64,000 nucleotides of DNA from Trichoplusia ni (Eukaryota; Arthropoda; Insecta; Lepidoptera; Noctuidae). Under the pieces are notes generated by a model. It was not told the DNA's origin, did no database searches, and saw only the letters and a list, made by a program, of their open reading frames with translations. Position 1 is the stretch's first letter; every line of letters starts with the position of its first letter. Below, piece after piece: positions 59,701 through 64,000 of the stretch. The stretch is from the NCBI RefSeq assembly GCF_003590095.1, contig NC_039480.1, positions 8,223,328-8,287,327 of the forward strand. Direction: 5' to 3'. A program made the translations under genes and the position numbers.

Positions 59701-62700
59701 GATTACTATACTTGGTTCCAATAAGTAGTAATAATTACAGCGCTATTAAAGGACATCAAACAATACTTCTGCGTAAAACGGAACTGAAATAGTCGAACAG
59801 TATTCAACGATAATTACTGTTAATTTTATACGAATAGTATTCTAATTTTCTGGTAGTTGGAATTACATTTTCTTGAAATGGAATAAAGGAATTGAAAGCA
59901 TGCTTCAAAATGTTATAGCAAAGAATAGGCATTCTTGTCATATTGACATATCGCAAGGATTAAAATAAAAAAGACTTCACCATTAAAGAGTTTCGTTTTC
60001 AAAAAGGCCAGTTACTTTTTGGTATCGCCATCGTATTATTTTAAACTAATAGAAAAAAAAACATTAATTATAATTAAATATCTTATTAACAATAATCCAA
60101 CTGTTATCAACGTACCCGTCAAAAGTTCCCTTCACCTTAACTTTACAAAAAGCCTTATTTATTGAAAGGTGAACAATGGGGTAAAAACTTAGTGAATGAA
60201 AACATGCCTTCACGGCGTGACCATTAACTGTAATGCCGGTGTCAATGTGTCCACACCTAAGCGTTTCCTTTGTGCTCTGTGACGGTATGTAATGAGGGGT
60301 TATGTTATCAATGTATGAACAATAGGTATGTATGTATATACGCTGTATCAAAACTTGCGGTAAAGGAAAGCGGTGTTGTTATGTCATAAGGTAGAGCATT
60401 GAACGCCATGATGATTTATTTTTGGATGAGTTTTTCTTTAATTTTCCGATACTTCGAATTAGTTTTCCGTTTTTTTTTTCAAGAATTTAAGAACGGTACA
60501 TCCCAGCAGTGTATACAATTGAATATTGCTATTTTTTTCTTAAATCAATCTTTAGTTAAATCATTTTGTTTAGCTTACGACATCACTTAAGAAATCTAAT
60601 TTATCATATTATACAAGGATAAATTTTATGCATTAATAATTTTAACGAACATCTTTACAATTAAACACACGAAAAAGGTTCTTTAAAGAAGAGCTAAAGA
60701 ACTTGATGATCTTTTTCCTAGCTTCGGATAAACTACAAATTAGTCTCAGATCTTTATCTATACGATACTTAAGTTATCGCTAACAAAAGTTTATAAAGTT
60801 TAACAATGAAATACAAGTTTATAAAGAATTTGAAAATAAGTGACAAGTCACATTTTATTCCCGCTATCAGACTTCGTAGAAAAGACATCAACGCGCTCAG
60901 TAAAATTACATATTTTTATTTTACTATTTATTCGATTTTGTTTCGGTTCTATCTCATGTTTATCATAGTTTATTACTTATTATTGCATTAACTAACTATT
61001 TTAAAGTACAGATAATTCAAAATCATTAGCAATTTATTTTAAATATTTTCTTGTAAATTATTGATATTGTTAAAGTTTTTGCAACTATGTTAAATCATGG
61101 CTTATCGCGATTTTTATTTAAGATACAAATTGACAGAATTCGAATTTAGGATGTAGTTTGATTTCGAAATTTACATATTTTTAACACTAACATGAATTTT
61201 ATTGAGATACACATACTTGGCATAGCTGTATTAATTCATTTCGGATCTCGAACAACTTTAGACAAAAATATGAAACGATGAAACTTAAGATACACTGCAT
61301 TTATATACATATTTGACTAAAGAACCACATATTTTGATAAAAACCAAATACTTTTTAAAAATAATATCCTAAATAAATTGATAATATTTACAAGTATGAA
61401 TAAAAATAGTAGAGTCAACAAAGTAACACCCTTTATTTATAACAGTGAATATTCAGACACGCTGAATACAATACATGTTTATATTCAAAACGAACTTGTT
61501 AACCGAACGTTTTGTTATAGTGTGGTGTTAATTAAACAATATGTTTAGCGTACTCCATAGAAATGGAGTCCAATGCTCTTTATTAGACCGCCGACAGAGG
61601 CTCTATTGGACGGTTGCTTTAGGCGTATTTGTTAATCGTATTATATTTGAAATTAAAAAATAATATTCTATTCTATCAAAATTCATTAAATAAATTGAAT
61701 TTATTTATTTATTTTACTTATTATTTGACGCTTTTTTAAATGTTAGTATTTCAGTTATATATTTAGTTTAGTTTGTTGAAATATAAGTACCTATAAACGT
61801 TAATGCGAATGTTATGTTTTTCAGAAAACATAACATTCGCTTTAATTTATCAGACCGAATACAGAATTACTTTTTAGTATGAGATTTATAAGAACCACTA
61901 TTGAATAACATTAATTTCTAAAATTAAATAATATTTCAGTTAATTTGTTTTAAACACATCTTTATGATGTTAAAAATTTTACTGCAATCAATATTTATAT
62001 TTATTAACCAATACCGACGGGCCTTCTCTGAATTGATTAAATAGATTAAAAGGTGACAAACACAAGAACCTTTTCAATAAAATTGAAAAAGTTCTTGTGT
62101 TTGTTAGTTTCGTGTCATTATTGCTATTCAGCGCTGTCTTAAACCCAAGATTCATGAGCGGAAAATTCTTTAACAATAGGGATTATGACATTTAATTTCA
62201 ATCACTGTCATGTAGTTTAATTAATGTATATTTATTTTCGTTCTGCAAACAAAAAATAATGCAATTACATGTAATGGAACTTATTCGTGACGTCAGTACT
62301 GAGTATTTGCAAAGACGTTACTTCACAAACCCACATTTCTAAACTTCAAAATAGCTATTGTAAATTTTATTTTTGTGATGAGGGCAAGAATATCTTACAT
62401 TTTTTAACTGTCTATCTGAGGGACCAAAAGATTTTCATTTTATGTACTCAGTTATCCCTATTATTTCCGAGGTCAAAAAGCCAATATATTATTGAGCAAA
62501 ATGGATATATTAAGCCCAAAATAAATACAAAATATAAATTACTTATTTCTTTATTCTTTTTTGACCATACTAAAAAAATATATTTTTACCTAACGCTGTT
62601 ATCATCATAAAATAATAAGAAAGTAGATAATGTGATAACTATATGTAAATTATTATTTTCTATTTTAATGACTGGCACTTTATTTTTAATTGGCAATTAA

Positions 62701-63632
62701 TTTGCATATTGTTGGTGAGACGTTAATTAGTTCATACCTCATTATTGCTAACATTAATATAGTGTTATAAATTATTAAAAGATTAAGATTAGGCTGGCTT
62801 AGCATTATAAATCAGTATTTAAGTGTTGGTATTAAAATGTGTGTGTGACTATTATCCTCTTTATAAGAAGAGTTTATCTCAAATCGGGAAATTATCATTT
62901 TAAATATTTATTGTCTCAAATGATCAATAGGCCTCTTTTACCTTCAACTTTTATCGTTTGTAAAATTACAGTCTAAAAAATGTATGCAAAATCTGTTCCT
63001 AGGAACAAACACTAGGTATTTTTATGAGTAGTATAATCATAGGATCTTTTACTTTACACGGGAGGCCATTATCCGGTAGTCATTAGTTAAGGTAATATCC
63101 TAATTACGTTTGCATTCTTTCCTACAAAATCTTACTACATTAATTAATAAAGCTCTAGAGCCATCATAAAACTTGACGGTGCCTTAAATCTGATTAACAT
63201 TTTAATGTTCTATATGAGTATTGAATCTAAAATGATATCAGAATAGTATGTCGACACGACCTAGGTATAAATGTTAAACAGCCAATTAGGAAATTAGAAG
63301 CACGTAAATGTGGCGGAATACTTGACCCGTCGCTGTAAGTGATAAAGGTCAAAGAAATATCTCAACAGGTAATGTTGGATACAATTAAATATATGCATGA
63401 TGTTTGGACATTAGAATACCTTAATCCAATAAATAGTTTTGTGAACTATACGGTATGCCATTCTGATTGTAAGTTTGAAATACAACAGAAAGTCCATCTT
63501 TCGATCTTGGTATTACATTCTTAAAATAAAATTAGAAATATATAAGGACTTACGCAAACCGCTAAGGGACGCAGCGTGCAACATTTGCTGCCTCAGCAAA
63601 TACTCTCCAAAGTGTGCCTGATCCATCATCAT
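32253..63632 (-). CDS. T-box transcription factor, Dorsocross/Tbx6-like (whole gene)
   Basis: Five coding exons: 63554-63632, 55349-55466, 41344-41611, 35197-35337 and 32253-32744. Exon 1 ends on the first base of a codon and exon 2 on the second; exons 3 and 4 end on whole codons. All have GT/AG borders and the total is 366 codons including TGA (365 residues). The T-box, about residues 43-225, binds DNA as a nuclear transcription factor. It contains LWRRFHDIGTEMIITKGGRR, VLLELALVGRRRWRW, PAGGAEPQSPRR, LHPDSPAPGHHW, VSFSKLKLTNNTMDAQGH, ETEFIAVTAYQ and NDRITKLKIDNNPFAKGFR. The PAGGAEPQSP block and the GQSKCKRKS exit point to the Doc/Tbx6 group over Tbx20, Tbx2 or Brachyury. The C-terminus is Ser- then Pro-rich and ends RRLKSFTISALLGEG, with an eh1-like FxIxxLL. 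In flies Doc genes act in amnioserosa, dorsal ectoderm and heart; the same role here is inferred. The exact paralogue is uncertain. Confidence 0.88.
32265..32285 (-). other. eh1-like Groucho-binding motif in the T-box protein
   Basis: Codons for FTISALL, residues 356-362 and four codons before the end of the open frame, fit the eh1-like pattern FxIxxLL that recruits Groucho/TLE co-repressors in several transcription-factor families. The match is seen directly; co-repressor binding is inferred. Confidence 0.55.
32745..35196 (-). other. T-box intron 4
   Basis: 2.45-kb intron (donor GTATGT, acceptor CCCACAG). It is GC-richer than the genome background between about 32880 and 34780, with a palindromic CRE TGACGTCA at 33532-33539 within a GC-rich patch (33490-33545). 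No transposon recognised. Open frames here are composition artefacts. Confidence 0.6.
35197..35337 (-). CDS. T-box gene exon 4
   Basis: 141 bp, residues 156-202, phase 0 at both ends. It encodes MVLTSMHKYRPRVLVVRARD, then AAALAWGAPHASFSFNETEF and IAVTAYQ, the core of the T-box. Acceptor TGTTCCAG and donor CAG|GTATGT. Two positions differ from the usual family sequence as I recall it: MHKYRPR in place of MHKYQPR, and FNETEF in place of FPETEF. Confidence 0.92.
35338..41343 (-). other. T-box intron 3
   Basis: 6-kb intron, mostly AT-rich, with GC-richer patches at about 36010-36260, 38970-39130 and 39380-39690 that could be regulatory. A tRNA B-box-like GGGTTCGAACCC at about 38293-38304 is isolated. 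No gene recognised. Confidence 0.5.
41344..41611 (-). CDS. T-box gene exon 3
   Basis: 268 bp. The first base completes an Arg codon begun in exon 2, and the exon then covers residues 67-155. It encodes RMFPSLRISLGGLDPREEY, CVLLELALVGRRRWRW, PAGGAEPQSPRRLMLHPDSP and KLKLTNNTMDAQGH. Acceptor TTGTTCACAG and donor CAT|GTAAGT. Confidence 0.93.
42679..42691 (+). repeat. G13 homopolymer
   Basis: A run of 13 G residues within a GC-rich patch of T-box intron 2. It could be polymorphic or an assembly-sensitive site. Confidence 0.9.
42912..42975 (-). mobile_element. SINE 3' fragment
   Basis: On the minus strand, AAGTTTTGCTTAGTTTGACA followed by CTAGATGGCGTTGTGC parallels the 3' end of the tRNA-derived SINE at 26580-26833 (AAGCTTTGCTCAGTTTGAGA then CTAGATGGCGTTGTAC). 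The 5' part is missing. Confidence 0.65.
53809..53848 (+). repeat. GC-rich short tandem repeat
   Basis: About three copies of a 13-15-bp unit based on GCGGAGCGAGGC, within a CpG-dense cluster in T-box intron 2. Confidence 0.65.
55349..55466 (-). CDS. T-box gene exon 2
   Basis: 118 bp. The first two bases complete the Gln codon begun in exon 1, and the exon ends with two bases of an Arg codon. It encodes HRVGADAEPPACEARLLNGD and then LWRRFHDIGTEMIITKGGR, the canonical start of a T-box. Acceptor TGTCCTCCAG and donor CG|GTGAGT. Confidence 0.92.
55525..55583 (+). repeat. Short tandem duplication, 36-bp period
   Basis: The 23-base string beginning CTACATTTATAAAAGTGAAG occurs identically at 55525-55547 and 55561-55583. 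It sits just inside intron 1, close to the acceptor of T-box exon 2. Confidence 0.9.
58549..58772 (+). mobile_element. Helitron-like element with (GTCT)n run
   Basis: The start resembles TATACTAATATTATAAATGC. A GTCTGTCTGTCC-type microsatellite follows, then GTACTGATCCGATTGAAATG. The end is AGTCGCGGGCAATAACTAG before a host T. It has the CTAG 3' end typical of the group; the 5' TC is not preserved. Confidence 0.7.
61800..61845. repeat. Hairpin inverted repeat
   Basis: The arms GCGAATGTTATGTTTT (61805-61820) and AAAACATAACATTCGC (61825-61840) are perfect complements around a TCAG loop. Pairing extends to 21 bases with one mismatch, and TTAA lies at both outer edges. Confidence 0.9.
62056..62104. 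repeat. Hairpin inverted repeat
   Basis: Two 23-base arms with a single mismatch, ACAAACACAAGAAC.TTTTCAAT and its complement, flank a three-base loop. It lies about 210 bases from the hairpin at 61800-61845. Either a fold-back mobile remnant or a transcribed hairpin is possible. Confidence 0.9.
63554..63632 (-). CDS. T-box gene exon 1 (start)
   Basis: 79 bp encoding MMMDQAHFGEYLLRQQMLHA and then ASLSGL, followed by the first base of a Gln codon and a GTAAGT donor. It was found because exon 2 needs a preceding exon ending on one base of a codon; joining gives CAA (Gln27) in frame. Three consecutive ATGs occur (63632, 63629, 63626) and the first is chosen. It has no T-box residues, so the assignment rests on phase, donor quality, strand and position. 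Confidence 0.8.
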
Positions 63633-64000
63633 CTTGTAATTCTCAACAAACACCGTTCAAAATACAGTCACTGTAGCAGCACTTCACAATAACATTGTCT
63701 ATCCGTCTTACAAATACATAAAACTTTGAGTTCGGTAATATAACACAAATACACTCGGGACTCACAAAAAGTTCATAATTAAAAACAAACGAAGGGTGAG
63801 GAGGACTCTACGTGGCTACGGAGCGACAGCTGCGTTTACACTGAATCCGTTTTGTGTTTCGGGCGGCGCGTGCGCATGGCCCCGCCCCTCCTCCCTGATT
63901 GGTGGAGTGCGGACTAATGGCGGCGCTCGTCAAAGCCTTCTCGGTTTGAATTACCTTGCGGCGCTTTCCCCGAGCTTTTCGCCCGCCTATATCTGACAGG
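63633..64000 (-). promoter_or_regulatory. Probable T-box promoter and 5'UTR
   Basis: Beyond exon 1 the sequence turns GC- and CpG-rich (about 63830-64000), unlike the AT-rich intron. On the minus strand a CCAAT box is complementary to 63898-63902, and a CCCCGCCCC GC-box lies at about 63880-63888 on the plus strand. No TATA box is evident. The transcription start is not determined. Confidence 0.4.

Larger units (their letters stand above)
55467..63553 (-). other. T-box intron 1
   Basis: 8.1-kb AT-rich intron (donor GTAAGT, acceptor CCTCCAG). It contains a 36-bp-period repeat near 55525, a Helitron-like element at 58549-58772, two strong hairpins at 61800-61845 and 62056-62104, and two palindromic CREs (58185-58192, 62288-62295). 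No gene recognised; a 95-codon minus-strand frame at 60064-60351 has no known similarity. Confidence 0.55.

Noticed and set aside
60064..60351. 95-codon minus-strand frame in T-box intron 1
   Set aside because: No family resemblance and no splice or promoter support; length is within chance for this composition.
61800..61845. MITE with TTAA target duplication
   Set aside because: TTAA occurs at both edges, but the enclosed 38 bases are only a hairpin with no piggyBac-like terminal motif, so a transposon call is not supported.

Overview
The window is animal nuclear DNA, almost certainly from a moth or butterfly. The evidence is intron-split genes with insect homologues (dopamine transporter, ANKMY2, a Dorsocross/Tbx6-type T-box gene), an AT-rich background, and repeat families typical of Lepidoptera. 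These repeats are short Helitron-like elements ending in CTAG with the '...GTCGCGGGCAACAG' 3' end, and a tRNA-derived SINE ending in '...AGATGGCG'. There are no operons, CRISPR arrays or bacterial signals.

Layout. (1) 1-15.4 kb, plus strand: the 3' ten coding exons of a dopamine transporter (DAT). The exon(s) for the N-terminus and TM1 lie to the left of the window. A complete intronless leucine-rich-repeat gene (3099-4760, minus strand) therefore probably sits inside a 5' DAT intron. (2) 16.4-17.7 kb, plus strand: two-exon ANKMY2. (3) 20.8-25.6 kb: a tail-to-tail pair of paralogous genes for secreted Pro/Val-rich repeat proteins, each 172 residues. Each has a non-coding first exon and a matching TATA/initiator promoter. 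A Helitron-like element lies between them. (4) 26-31.7 kb: no genes found; this stretch is rich in transposable elements. It holds a tRNA-type SINE, two copies of a second ~150-bp retroposon with clear target-site duplications, older repeat remnants, and a head-to-tail group of Helitron-like copies. (5) 31.7-64 kb, minus strand: one ~31-kb T-box transcription-factor gene, Dorsocross/Tbx6-like. It has five coding exons (63554-63632, 55349-55466, 41344-41611, 35197-35337, 32253-32744) that join in frame to 365 codons plus stop.

The genes do not form one pathway: they encode monoamine reuptake, a ciliary/Hedgehog adaptor homologue, secreted structural-type proteins and a developmental regulator. 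Most of the non-coding interest is in the T-box introns. Intron 2 (41.6-55.3 kb) has long CpG- and GC-richer blocks, few recognisable transposons and recurring palindromic motifs, which suggests dense regulatory DNA. All calls were made by reading the sequence; no database search was run.
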